Below are positions 17,797 through 26,767 of a stretch of 64,000 bases of DNA, in pieces (positions within the stretch are counted from its first letter, which is position 1; the number at the start of each line of letters is the position of its first letter). Source of the stretch: Caulobacteraceae bacterium. Its GTDB lineage: Bacteria; Pseudomonadota; Alphaproteobacteria; Caulobacterales; Caulobacteraceae. The stretch is from positions 235,381-299,380 of the forward strand of contig JAUJMO010000002.1 of NCBI GenBank assembly GCA_030446805.1. The letters run 5' to 3'. The translations under genes and the position numbers were made by a program. Under the pieces are notes generated by a model. The model was not told the DNA's origin, searched no databases, and saw nothing but the letters and a program-made list of their open reading frames with translations.

Positions 17797-19089
17797 CTAG
17801 GCTGCGCCTCGAATGACAGCTTGCGCCGGGGCGGGTTCGTCGTTCATCGCCAAGGCGCGTCGCACCAGGTCGTGGATCTCAGGCGCGGCGATGGGTTTTG
17901 TGGAGTAGCCGTCCGCGCCCGCAGACCTCGCCGCCTGAATGTCGCGCTCGAAGGCCTGGGCGCTCAGCACGTGGATGTTCGTTCGGGGTAGCTGGCGTTC
18001 GACTTCCCAGGCGCGAATGGCGCGGATGGCTTCCAGCCCGTCCATGCCGGGCATGCGGATGTCCATCAGAACCAGTTCGAAAGAGCCCGTGCGGACGGCC
18101 TCGAGCGCTTCGGCGCCGTTGCTCACACAAACCGCCTCCACCCCGATGATGGTCAGCATCAACTCCACAGCGCGGCGATTGTTGGGAGCGTCCTCGGCGA
18201 CGAGCACGGGAGCATGGTGGCGCAGGGGCTCGGCTTTCTCAGGCGGTTCGCGTGCGCTTTCAACAGGCGTCTGGATCGCGGAGGAGGGCAGACGCAAGGT
18301 GACCAAAAAGGTGGATCCCTCGCCCGGTCGGCCATGCGCGTCCAAGGTTCCGCCCATGGCTTCGGTGAGGCTGCGGGAGATGGACAAGCCCAGGCCTGCG
18401 CCGCCGTGACGCCTGCGGCTGGAGCTGTCGCCCTGTTCGAAGGCCGCGAACAGGCGCTCCTTCTCGGCCGGATCGAAACCCGAACCGGTGTCGGTGACGG
18501 CCAGACTGACGACCGTCTCGTCGCCGCTTCGCTGGAGATCCGCCTCGACCCGAATGCTTCCCGCCTCGGTGAACTTGATGGCGTTGCTGAGCAGGTTCGT
18601 CAGCACCTGCCGAATGCGAGAGCCGTCGCCCCAGAAACCCCGGGCTTCGCGACCCCGGACTTCCGCGGTGAGCTCAAGTCCTTTATCCCGTGCGGCGGGT
18701 TGGAACAGGGCCACGGTGGTGGCGACGATCTCCTCCAGGTCGCCGAATTCATTGATCAGCTCCAGACGCCCGGCTTCGATGCGACTAACGTCGAGGATGT
18801 CCCCTAGGAGCCGATCGAGCGAGGCGGCGGTGGTTTGCACCACGCCCACCATCTCCGCCTGGATGGGGGTGAGTTCGGTGTGGGCGAGCGCGCTGGAGAA
18901 GGCTACCACGCCGTTCAAGGGCGTGCGGATCTCGTGACTCATGGTGGCCAGGAAGGCGCTTTTGGCGCTGCTGGCTTCTTCGGCTTCGATCCGAAGACGC
19001 TGGGCGGACTCTTCGCCCTCCTGCAGGCGCACGCCTTCTCGCCAGATCAACACGGCGGGAAGCACGATCATCGCGCCCGCCACGAGCAC
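17797..19089 (-). CDS. Hybrid sensor kinase with receiver, no sensor domain
   Basis: About 430 aa from the GTG at 19089 (other in-frame starts: GTG 19083, ATG 19071). Order: one transmembrane helix (VLVAGAMIVLPAVLIW), short coiled linker, H-box MSHEIRTPLNG, N-box NLLSNAIKF, G boxes DTGSGFD and GGAGLGLSIS, then a C-terminal receiver domain with VLMDIRMPGMDG and the conserved Lys in STKPI. There is no periplasmic or PAS input domain; the frame upstream lies inside the neighbouring transporter gene, so the N-terminus may have been lost in a rearrangement. The phosphorelay partner is unknown. Confidence 0.83.
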   Translation of the reverse strand: MLVAGAMIVLPAVLIWREGVRLQEGEESAQRLRIEAEEASSAKSAFLATMSHEIRTPLNGVVAFSSALAHTELTPIQAEMVGVVQTTAASLDRLLGDILDVSRIEAGRLELINEFGDLEEIVATTVALFQPAARDKGLELTAEVRGREARGFWGDGSRIRQVLTNLLSNAIKFTEAGSIRVEADLQRSGDETVVSLAVTDTGSGFDPAEKERLFAAFEQGDSSSRRRHGGAGLGLSISRSLTEAMGGTLDAHGRPGEGSTFLVTLRLPSSAIQTPVESAREPPEKAEPLRHHAPVLVAEDAPNNRRAVELMLTIIGVEAVCVSNGAEALEAVRTGSFELVLMDIRMPGMDGLEAIRAIRAWEVERQLPRTNIHVLSAQAFERDIQAARSAGADGYSTKPIAAPEIHDLVRRALAMNDEPAPAQAVIRGAA

Positions 19090-19103
19090 GCTGACGGCCC
19101 GTG

Positions 19104-19550
19104 TCAGGGTCGCCGGACAAGCAGCACGCCCGCCGCGATCAGCCCCAGTCCCGCCAGCTTGGACGCGCTGATCGGTCGGGCGGCCAGCCCGAGCGCGCCG
19201 AAGTGGTCGAGCGCCACGGCCACGACGAACTGGCCCGCCACCACCAGGGTCAGCGCCGGGGCCACGCCCAGCCGCGGGGCCGCGTAGGCGGTGGCCGCCA
19301 CCAGCACAGCTCCATAGAGCCCTCCCAGCCACGCCCACCAGGGCGCCGCCCGAACGCCCGCCGCCTCCGGTCGCACGCCCAGCAGGGCGGCGGCCAGGAG
19401 CAGCCCCGCCGTTCCCACCGCGAAGGAGACCAAGGCGGCGTTCACGGGTGAGCCGAGGCTGCGGGCCAGGGCCGCGTTGGTGGGCGCCTGCAGGGCCAGA
19501 AAGGCGCCGCCGGACAGCATGGCGAGGGCCGCGAAGATGGAGGGGTTCAT
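19104..19550 (-). CDS. DMT-family (YdcZ-like) membrane transporter
   Basis: 148 aa, a five-helix YdcZ/DUF606 half-size member of the drug/metabolite transporter superfamily. Helices include LAMLSGGAFLALQAPTNAAL at the start, AALVSFAVGTAGLLLAAALL, LYGAVLVAATAYAAPRLG and a final LAGLGLIAAGVLLV. Half-size members work as homo- or heterodimers; no substrate can be named. The stop lies 15 bases before the chosen kinase start, so the kinase may be translated from this gene's transcript. Confidence 0.8.
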   Translation of the reverse strand: MNPSIFAALAMLSGGAFLALQAPTNAALARSLGSPVNAALVSFAVGTAGLLLAAALLGVRPEAAGVRAAPWWAWLGGLYGAVLVAATAYAAPRLGVAPALTLVVAGQFVVAVALDHFGALGLAARPISASKLAGLGLIAAGVLLVRRP

Positions 19551-19836
19551 CGTCGAGCCTTAGCCGGTGATCGGGGGGCCGGGAACGGCCCGGACCGGCC
19601 GGACGGGGAGGGCGAACGCCGAAGCCGCGTGGGCCAAGGCGCATCCCCGGCGGGGGTCTCGCTCCCGGTCATGAGGTTCAGGGGCGAACAGCTCAGGCCA
19701 CAGCGTCCGGTGCGCTTGGGGGAGACCAGCGGCCGACGTGCTCCCGCGCCGTGCCTCGGTCACCGTCATGAGTCAGGACACGAGCCGAGGCGTCCTGGGC
19801 TCCTGACTCCGACCGTTGAAGCGCCCCCCGGGTTGC

Positions 19837-21153
19837 TCAGAGCCGCGAAAGCAGGTCGTTGACCCGCCGTTCCGCGTCGCGGAGCGCCTCCTCCACCGTT
19901 TTGGCCCCGGTGATGGCCGAGGCGAGCTCCTCGCCCACCATGCCCTCGATGGCGGCCTGCCGCTGCACGAAGGACGGCAGCGGCGCACCGGCGGTGGCCA
20001 AGGGTGCGATGTCGCTGCGGTGGGGAAGGGCCTGGAACTCCGGGCTTTCCACCACCGACCGGAAGGCCGGCAGGTGGCCCGTGCGCGACCAGTCGAAGTT
20101 GTGCCCCGCCATGAAGCCGATGAACCGGGCCAAGGCGCGCCTCTGCTCCGGCGATCGTTCGCGCTTCGGCGCCACCCAGGCGTGACCGTCGACGAAGGCC
20201 GCCTGCCGGCCCCACAGGCGGGGGTAGGGCACGACCGCATAGCTGTCGTGGAGCGGACGCCCGGGCGTGCGTGCTTCCTCTTCGAAAGGCCCGAGCATCC
20301 AGGTGCCGGTCAGGAACACGCCGCCTTCGCCGTTGAGGAAGCTCGCGGTGGCCGCCGGGTAGTCCTGATTGCGCGTGGTGAGCCCTTCCCGCTCCAAGGT
20401 GCGGAACAGCTCCACCACCCGCCGCGCTTCGGGCGTGCGCAGCCGGATGTGCTGGGGATCAGGAAAGACCACCGCATCCTGCGCCAAGAGATAGGTGTAA
20501 AGGTTGCGCACATGGGTCGCGGGATCGTTGACCTGCGATTGGATCAGATAGGGCCTGCCCGTGGCCCTCTTGAACCGCCGCGCATGCTCCAGCAGCTCCT
20601 CCGCCGAGCGCGGGACCACCGGCTTTCCGTCTTTCATCAGACCGGCCTGGGCGAACAGGCCCGTGTTGACGTGATAGAGTCCGCCAACCGTGTCCCAGGG
20701 CAGGCCGTAGACCGCTCCTCCCTTGCTGACTCCGCGCCGGCCGGCCGCGGTGAAGTCTTCGGGCCGCACCCCCGCCTGGCGGAGCAGGTCGTCCATGGGC
20801 TCCAGCAGTCCCCTGGCCTGGTAGTCGGAGATCACGGACTGGTGCATGGTGACCAGATCCGGCGGGTCCCCGGCGGCGATCTGGGCGGTGAGCTGGGCGT
20901 ACCCGGGCCAGGCGACCACATTGGCGTCGACGTCCAGGTCGGGGTTGTCCGCGGCGAAACGGTTGATCAGCGTGGTGACGATTCCGCATTCGCCCTCGGC
21001 CGCGGCGACCTCGGTGCTGCGTCCGTAGACGGCGCCGCACTCTCCGAAGAAGCGTTGCACGCTGATCTCGGTCCGCCGCTCCTCCGGACCGCACCCGACG
21101 CCTGCGCCCAGGATGGCCACGGCGGCGAGCCGCAGGAGAGCCCGGCTCTTCAT
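19837..21153 (-). CDS. Sugar ABC transporter, substrate-binding lipoprotein
   Basis: 438 aa, family-1 extracellular solute-binding protein (MalE/UgpB type). The ATG at 21153 overlaps the permease stop (ATGA) and gives a lipoprotein leader with lipobox GAGVGC. Family features: IVTTLINRFAADNPDLDVD near the start, DPPDLVTMH, a hinge region with GLPWDTVGGLYHVNTGLF, and FLNGEGGVFLTGTWMLGPF. It is last of four genes (ATPase, two permeases, binding protein) with 4-base overlaps, an intact operon. No glycosidase or named regulator adjoins, so the sugar is unknown. Confidence 0.92.
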   Translation of the reverse strand: MKSRALLRLAAVAILGAGVGCGPEERRTEISVQRFFGECGAVYGRSTEVAAAEGECGIVTTLINRFAADNPDLDVDANVVAWPGYAQLTAQIAAGDPPDLVTMHQSVISDYQARGLLEPMDDLLRQAGVRPEDFTAAGRRGVSKGGAVYGLPWDTVGGLYHVNTGLFAQAGLMKDGKPVVPRSAEELLEHARRFKRATGRPYLIQSQVNDPATHVRNLYTYLLAQDAVVFPDPQHIRLRTPEARRVVELFRTLEREGLTTRNQDYPAATASFLNGEGGVFLTGTWMLGPFEEEARTPGRPLHDSYAVVPYPRLWGRQAAFVDGHAWVAPKRERSPEQRRALARFIGFMAGHNFDWSRTGHLPAFRSVVESPEFQALPHRSDIAPLATAGAPLPSFVQRQAAIEGMVGEELASAITGAKTVEEALRDAERRVNDLLSRL

Positions 21154-21992
21154 CGCGCCGCCGCCCCCGCCATCGCGCCCACGATCTGTTTCTGGAAGAG
21201 GGCGTAGACGATCAGGATGGGGAGGGCTGCGAACACCGCTTGCGCCATCAGATAGCCCAGGCCGCTCGTCTGGGCGTAGTTCATCTGGGACGAGGCCAGC
21301 CCTACGGTGAGGGTGAATCGGTCGCTGCGCGTGGCCGAGATCAGCGGCCACCAATAGTCGTTCCAGGACGCCAGAAAGGTGAACACGCCCAGCGTCGCCT
21401 GCGCCGGCCAGGTCAGGGGCAGCAGCACTTTCCAGAACAGCGTCCATCGCGACGCGCCGTCCAGCAGCGCCGCCTCGTCCAGTTCCCTGGGGATCCCGCG
21501 GAAGTACTGGGCCATGAAGAAGACGCCGAAGGGCGCCGCCAGACCGGGCAGGATCAGGCCCGGGTAGCTGTTGTGCAGCCCAAGATCGGCGAACAGCTGG
21601 TGCCGCGGCAGGATCACGGCCTGCTCGGGGACGGCCAAGCCCAGCAGCACCAAGACGAACAGCGCGCGCCGACCCGGGAACTCCAGGCGGGCGAACCCGT
21701 AGCCGGCGAGCGAGCAGAGCGCCAGGACGCCCAGCGTCGTTCCCAGCGAGACGATCAGGCTGTTCAACAGCCAGCTGAACACCTGCGAGCCCTGCAGGAT
21801 CGCCCGGTAGTTCTCCAGGGTGTAGGGCGCGGAAAAGGCCGTGCCGCTGTCGCGCATGAGTTCCGCATTGGACTTGAGCGACAGCGCGACCGTCCAGAGC
21901 AGGGGCGCGACCATGACCAGCGCCGCGAGGCTCAGGCCCGCCAAGGCGAGCGGCGTGAGGCGGTGGCGGTCCGCGAGGCCTTTCACCCTCAA
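21150..21992 (-). CDS. Sugar ABC transporter permease (MalG type)
   Basis: 280 aa with six helices. The EAA loop that docks the ATPase is visible (ELDEAALLDGASRWTLFWKV), followed by VLLPLTWPAQ. The C-terminal helix carries PILIVYALFQKQIV, the usual end of MalG-type permeases. It overlaps both neighbours by four bases. It pairs with the MalF-type permease just upstream. Confidence 0.93.
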   Translation of the reverse strand: MRVKGLADRHRLTPLALAGLSLAALVMVAPLLWTVALSLKSNAELMRDSGTAFSAPYTLENYRAILQGSQVFSWLLNSLIVSLGTTLGVLALCSLAGYGFARLEFPGRRALFVLVLLGLAVPEQAVILPRHQLFADLGLHNSYPGLILPGLAAPFGVFFMAQYFRGIPRELDEAALLDGASRWTLFWKVLLPLTWPAQATLGVFTFLASWNDYWWPLISATRSDRFTLTVGLASSQMNYAQTSGLGYLMAQAVFAALPILIVYALFQKQIVGAMAGAAAR

Positions 21993-22864
21993 GGCTCCCG
22001 CCGGGAAGTTCCGGCGCGGAACTGCAGCAGGGTGACCGCTAGGATGAGTACGAACAGCACCTGGGCGATGGCCGACGCGTAACCGAGCTCCCAGCGGGTG
22101 AAGGCGGTTTCATAGATGAACAGCACCACGGGGCGGGACGCCCCGCCCGGTCCGCCTGCGGTGAGCAGCTGCGCCTGGCCGAACAGCTGCAGCTGCGCCG
22201 CCGTCTGCAGCATCACCACCAGCACCACCGTGCGCCGGAGCGAGGGCAGGGTGATGCGCCGGAAGGTGGTCCAACGGTTCGCCCGGTCGAGCGCCGCCGC
22301 CTCGAAGATATCCTCGGGGATCTGCTGCAGGCCCGCCAGAAAAAGCATCATCGGCAGACCGATGCTCCACCAGATGGTCGCAACCGCCACGGCGAGGAGG
22401 GCGAGGTCAGGCTGGCTGAGAAAGGGGACCGGCTCGCGCCCCCCGGCTTCCCAGGCCTCCGCGAGCAGGCCGGCGTCGGGGGTCAGCACGAAGCGCCAGA
22501 TGAGCGTGATGATGGTGACGGACAGGACGGAGGAGGAGAAGAACAGGCCCCGGAAGACGCTCGCCGTGCGCCCCGGCTTGTTCAGCGCCAGGGCCAGGGC
22601 GAGGGTGATCGCGGTCAGCACAGGCACGACCAGGACCGCGTATTTGAAGGTGTTGCCCAGCGCCTGCCCGAACACCGGGTCCGACGCCAGTCGCGCGTAG
22701 TTCTCCAGCCCTGCAAAGGCGCGCCCGCCGAACGGGTCGGCCCTGTGGAAGCTCAGCGCCAGCCCGTCGATGAGCGGGTAGATCAGCAGCCCCACATAGA
22801 GCAGCAGGAAGGGCCCTATGAAGGGCGCGGCCTGGAGCAGGCTTCGCCGGCCCAGCGCGTTCAT
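21989..22864 (-). CDS. Sugar ABC transporter permease (MalF type)
   Basis: 291 aa, six helices, with the start ATG overlapping the ATPase stop. The N-terminal helix (FIGPFLLLYVGLLIYPLIDG) and a DPVFGQALGNTFKYAV segment are typical of binding-protein-dependent sugar permeases. The EAA-type loop reads EDIFEAAALDRANRWTTFRR. It is second in the operon and forms the channel with the downstream permease. Confidence 0.93.
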   Translation of the reverse strand: MNALGRRSLLQAAPFIGPFLLLYVGLLIYPLIDGLALSFHRADPFGGRAFAGLENYARLASDPVFGQALGNTFKYAVLVVPVLTAITLALALALNKPGRTASVFRGLFFSSSVLSVTIITLIWRFVLTPDAGLLAEAWEAGGREPVPFLSQPDLALLAVAVATIWWSIGLPMMLFLAGLQQIPEDIFEAAALDRANRWTTFRRITLPSLRRTVVLVVMLQTAAQLQLFGQAQLLTAGGPGGASRPVVLFIYETAFTRWELGYASAIAQVLFVLILAVTLLQFRAGTSRREP

Positions 22865-23967
22865 GCCGTGGACTCGACCGGGTGACGTCCCGAGCCGTCA
22901 GGCGCGAACAGGTGCGCGGCCGCGCCCTCCATGTGCAGGCCGACGATATCGCCAGCCTGCACCCGGCTGGCCCCTCGGTCTTCGCCCGTCAACGCCTGGC
23001 CGTCGGAAAGGCGGGCGTAGACGAGCGTGCGGTCGCCCAAGCGCTCCACCAGCTCCACCCGCGCGTCCGTGGTCCCGGCCCCCGCTCCCGTCACTCTTAC
23101 GCTCTCCGCGCGCAAACCGATCTGCAGCGGCCCGGCGCCCGCCAATCCGGCCCGCGGCACGCGCGTGTCCACCTGCGAACCGTCGCCCAGCCGGACGCTG
23201 GCGCGGCCGCTCTCGCCGTCCAAGAGCTCCACAGGCGCCACGTTCATGGCCGGCGAACCGACAAAGCGCGCGACCCAGACATTGGCCGGCCGGGCGTAAA
23301 TCTCCATCGGCGGCCCGACCTGCTGGATGCGCCGGTCGTGAATGACCGCCACCCGATCGGCGAGGGTCATGGCCTCGGCCTGATCGTGGGTCACCATGAT
23401 GAAGGCCGCGTCCACCCGGTTGCGCAGCTCTGCGAGCTGCACGCGCGTACGCATCCGGAGCGCCGCGTCGAGGTTCGAGAGCGGCTCGTCCAGCAGGAAG
23501 AGTTGCGGCTGTTTGACGATCGCCCGGCCGATGGCGACCCGCTGCCGCTGGCCGCCCGACAGCTGCGCCGGCTTTCTGTCCAACTCCGGTTCGATCTCCA
23601 GCACCCGGGCGGCCTCCAGCACGCGCCTGCCGATCTCTCCCTTGGCGACGCCGGCGTTGCGCAAACCAAAGGCCATGTTGTCGCGCACCGACATGTGCGG
23701 GTAGAGCGCATAGTGCTGGAAGACCATGGCGACGCCCCGGTCGCCGGGGGGCAGCTGATCGATGCGTCGCCCGCCCAGCCTGACCTCGCCGCCGTCGGCC
23801 GTCTCCAGGCCGGCGATCACGCGCAAAAGCGTGGACTTTCCGCTGCCCGACGGCCCCAGGAAGGCCAGGAACTCCCTGGTCTCCATGCTGAGCGACACGC
23901 CGTCCAAAACCGTCGCGGCGCCGTACGCCTTGCGGACCTCGATCAGTTCCAGGCTCGCCAAAGTCAC
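22861..23967 (-). CDS. Sugar ABC transporter ATPase (MalK/UgpC type)
   Basis: 368 aa, cytoplasmic ATPase driving the sugar importer. Walker A GPSGSGKST (about residues 38-46), Q-loop VFQHYALYPHM, signature LSGGQRQR, Walker B LFLLDEPLSNLDA and the switch His in VTHDQAEAM are all intact. A C-terminal TOBE-like regulatory domain (about 240-368) is present. It is the first gene of the operon; the promoter must lie in the 230 bp before the divergent Crp/Fnr gene. Confidence 0.94.
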   Translation of the reverse strand: MTLASLELIEVRKAYGAATVLDGVSLSMETREFLAFLGPSGSGKSTLLRVIAGLETADGGEVRLGGRRIDQLPPGDRGVAMVFQHYALYPHMSVRDNMAFGLRNAGVAKGEIGRRVLEAARVLEIEPELDRKPAQLSGGQRQRVAIGRAIVKQPQLFLLDEPLSNLDAALRMRTRVQLAELRNRVDAAFIMVTHDQAEAMTLADRVAVIHDRRIQQVGPPMEIYARPANVWVARFVGSPAMNVAPVELLDGESGRASVRLGDGSQVDTRVPRAGLAGAGPLQIGLRAESVRVTGAGAGTTDARVELVERLGDRTLVYARLSDGQALTGEDRGASRVQAGDIVGLHMEGAAAHLFAPDGSGRHPVESTA

Positions 23968-24198
23968 CCCCCTTTGGGACTATGCACAGGGACGGCCAGC
24001 CGCCAAGCTGGGGTGCAGCAAGGGCGGTCGCGCCCCGGGTGAGCGCAGGCGGGAAATGGGGTGCGGATCTCAGCGTCGGCTGAACACCGTCCGGCCCAGC
24101 CTACGAGCCCGGAGAGCGTCCGGTCCGCAACGAGGAGGTTCCCAGGTGAGCAAGCCTTGCGTCGGAAAGCGGCGACTGCGAGCACGGAGGCTCCGCAC

Positions 24199-25029
24199 GT
24201 GAACCGCACTCTCAACAGTCCGACGACCGACACGGAAATGCATCCCGATTCCGGAGACGTCGACGAGATCGCCGTGCCGGTCAGAGGAAAGGCGACACGG
24301 CCTGCGGCGGCCGTTGCGGAGCTGAGCAACGAGATCCTGCGATCCTTGCCGCCCGAGGTCCTGGTGCGGTTGCGACCCCAGCTACGCTCGATCAAGCTTG
24401 TGGTTGGGCAGGTGCTGTACGAGCCCGGTGACGACGTTGACCACGTCTACTTTCCCGAATCCGGGCTGATCTCGCTCGTCACCCCCATGCGCAACGGGCA
24501 GGACGTAGAGAACACCAGCCGCGGTCGCGACGGTGGGATCGGGTACGTCGAGGCTTGCGGCAGCGAGATGATGGTGTCCCGCGCCGTGGTTCACATCGAA
24601 GGGCGGGCTTGGTGTCTGGCCGCGTGCGACTACCGGGAGGTCTATGAAAGCAGCGGGGCGATGCGGAATCTCATCCAGCGCCGGACGGAGATCCTGCTGG
24701 CGGACGCCCGCCAGGGCAGCGCCTGCCGCGCGGTTCACCCCGCCTCGGGTCGGCTCGGGCGTACCTTGCTGGAGTGCTACCACCACACGGGAGAGCTCCG
24801 CCTGCCGCTCACCCAGGAGTTCCTGGCGGGAATGATCGGCGTCGGCCGAACCACGGTGACCCATGCCGCAGGTCGGCTCCAGCACCTCAAGCTGATTCGC
24901 TACACTCGCGGGGTCGTCGTGATCACCGACGTCGAGGGTCTCAAACGCCACGTGTGCGAATGCTACGAAGTTCTCCGCGATGTCAGACGGAGCATCCTCG
25001 AACGACGCCCACGCTCTGCCAGCCACTAA
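24199..25029 (+). CDS. Crp/Fnr-family transcriptional regulator
   Basis: 276 aa. I chose the GTG at 24199 because a GGAGG sequence lies 8 bases before it; ATG 24238 and GTG 24061 are alternatives. An N-terminal cyclic-nucleotide-binding-type beta roll (LYEPGDDVDHVYFPESGLIS) is followed by a winged helix with LPLTQEFLAGMIGVGRTTVT. There is no Fnr-type Cys cluster at the N-terminus, so oxygen sensing through Fe-S is unlikely. It is divergent from the sugar ABC operon and could regulate it, but nothing in the sequence proves this. Confidence 0.88.
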   Translation: MNRTLNSPTTDTEMHPDSGDVDEIAVPVRGKATRPAAAVAELSNEILRSLPPEVLVRLRPQLRSIKLVVGQVLYEPGDDVDHVYFPESGLISLVTPMRNGQDVENTSRGRDGGIGYVEACGSEMMVSRAVVHIEGRAWCLAACDYREVYESSGAMRNLIQRRTEILLADARQGSACRAVHPASGRLGRTLLECYHHTGELRLPLTQEFLAGMIGVGRTTVTHAAGRLQHLKLIRYTRGVVVITDVEGLKRHVCECYEVLRDVRRSILERRPRSASH

Positions 25030-25362
25030 GGCTAGCTGCAGCCTTCCCGTCTCCAGAAGGGGCCTGCCTGGCCGCTTTGAGTTCACCGGGTCCAAGGTCG
25101 CCAGATCACGAGCTCGATGTTCATGCGCCATCGTCGAAGCGCGTCAGCCACACCTGCGTACGTCGCGTCTCCGTATGGAGGGGGGTGAACAGGACGGGCC
25201 CCGCCGCCGGCAGCACGACCTGGCGCACCACCGAAGTATTGAGTCCAAAGCCGATCCCGTTTCTTGGTGTCCGGGGTTGGCGGCCCGGCGCCCGTAGGCC
25301 AGCGTGCGACCGACCGGAACGCATCAGACGCTTCTCGGCTCAACGGCGCTCAGGAGAAGCTC
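25030..25362. other. Intergenic stretch, no gene seen
   Basis: About 333 bases between the Crp/Fnr gene and the MgtC-like gene. Short frames on both strands show no family-like sequence. The MgtC promoter must be here, but I cannot pick a convincing -35/-10 pair. Confidence 0.4.
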
Positions 25363-25806
25363 GTGTTTCTGAATTTCAACGAGGCCTTGGTCCTCGAGCA
25401 CCTTGGACGAATCGCGCTCGCCTTTGCGCTGGCGCTCCCGTTGGGTTGGGAACGGGGCTCGGGCCGCTCCAGCGTGGGTTTCCGGACCCTCCCGATCGTG
25501 GCCATGGCCAGTTGCGGCTTCGCCCTGCTCGCGCGGAGCTTCCAGGGCGCGGACGCCGAAAGCATGACCCGTCTGCTGCAGGGCCTGATGGGTGGGATCG
25601 GCTTCATCGGAGGCGGCGCCATTCTCAAGAGCGGAGGGTCGGTGAAGGGCTTGGTCACGGCGGCCAGCGTCTGGAACGTGGGCGCCATCGGCGCGTCCGT
25701 CGCCTTTGGTCGGCTGGAGATCGCTGTGGTGCTGAGCGTGCTCAACCTTGCCGTGCTTCTGGTGCTCACTCCGCTGGCGAAGACGGTTGCGGAGAAGGAG
25801 CCGTGA
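25363..25806 (+). CDS. MgtC/SapB-family membrane protein
   Basis: 147 aa with four helices, from the GTG at 25363, preceded by AGGAG six bases upstream. The MgtC membrane-domain hallmarks are all present: RIALAFALALPLGWERG, FRTLPIVAMASCGFALLA, the Gly-rich LMGGIGFIGGGAILK and VKGLVTAASVWNVGAIGA. It lacks the C-terminal ACT-like domain of Salmonella MgtC, as most short family members do. The family is linked to Mg2+ limitation and acid tolerance. Its 3' end overlaps the convergent next gene by 41 bases. Confidence 0.9.
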   Translation: MFLNFNEALVLEHLGRIALAFALALPLGWERGSGRSSVGFRTLPIVAMASCGFALLARSFQGADAESMTRLLQGLMGGIGFIGGGAILKSGGSVKGLVTAASVWNVGAIGASVAFGRLEIAVVLSVLNLAVLLVLTPLAKTVAEKEP

Positions 25807-26683
25807 GTGTGGACGCGTCCCGCCACTCCCCCAGCAGGCGCTCGGACGCGGGGTCCCGCACCGCCACACGCTCGATGGTGGTTCCGATCAGGCAGACGGG
25901 TCGCTGGTCAGGGTTGGCGCTGCGGCAGGCCACCGCTCCGGCGCGGCCGAAAGGCGCGATCCGGCCCTCCAGCACAAGCTGCAGGCCCTGTTCAGTGGGC
26001 CGGGCCACCTCCTGCAAAGGGAGGGTCAGTTCATAGGGGCGATCGCCCCGGCGGCCCAAGCGCGAGCTTTCCGGCCCGAACACGGTGGCGATCCCCACAG
26101 TCTGAGGGGAAGGAGGCGGCGCTTCGGCGAGCAGCGGATCCTCGGTCCGCGCCGGGCAGGCCTCGGACGTTTGCCATGGACGAGGGATCCAGAAGCCCTC
26201 CACGGCCTCTACATCGGGGCCCGCCAGCATCTGTGCGAAGGGCGATGCGGTCCACACCTGCGGCCGTACGCGGACGCGGAGCGTTTCACCCTCAGGCCCG
26301 ACCTCCCAGGAGGCGGTGCTCTCCGGGTCCGGGACCTGAGGACCTCGGCAGCCGAACGGGATGCGCAGCTGGAAGCGGCGTCCGGCCAGTGCGTCGACTT
26401 CGGCGGGCCTGTCCCTGCCCTCGGCGTACGCAGCCGCTCCGGCGCGAGCGGCCGCGAGAAGATCCTCCCGGGAAAGAACGGCCGCATCGGCGGCAGGAGG
26501 CGTCGGCCCGGTCTGATCGGGCCGGGGCTCGACTCCCTCCGACCGCGCGGGGAGCGGGCGGGGAGGGGAGGGCGGATCGGTTGGACGCCCCAGCGCCAGG
26601 ACGGCCGCCACCGCGGCCGCCGCGATTACGGCGATCCCGATCACCAGCCGGCGAAGGTTCTTTGAGGGTTCTGCCTCGGCCAT
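25766..26683 (-). CDS. Hypothetical membrane-anchored periplasmic protein
   Basis: About 305 aa from the ATG at 26683 (MAEAEPSKNLRR); the longer frame to 26830 runs through the divergent transporter start. A single N-terminal helix (LVIGIAVIAAAAVAAVLALG) is followed by a Pro-rich linker and a globular region containing four Cys (FGCRGPQ, EACPART, VACRSAN, VCLIGTT) that could form disulphides in the periplasm. I do not recognise a family. The 3' end runs 41 bases into the convergent mgtC-like gene. Confidence 0.65.
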   Translation of the reverse strand: MAEAEPSKNLRRLVIGIAVIAAAAVAAVLALGRPTDPPSPPRPLPARSEGVEPRPDQTGPTPPAADAAVLSREDLLAAARAGAAAYAEGRDRPAEVDALAGRRFQLRIPFGCRGPQVPDPESTASWEVGPEGETLRVRVRPQVWTASPFAQMLAGPDVEAVEGFWIPRPWQTSEACPARTEDPLLAEAPPPSPQTVGIATVFGPESSRLGRRGDRPYELTLPLQEVARPTEQGLQLVLEGRIAPFGRAGAVACRSANPDQRPVCLIGTTIERVAVRDPASERLLGEWRDASTLTAPSPQPSSPAE

Positions 26684-26767
26684 TGCACTTGTATAACGTG
26701 CGCAGCTTGGGTTGGGAGGCTGAATTGTTGCGGGTACTGCGAGGAACCGCTTCCGCGTGAGCCGGCT

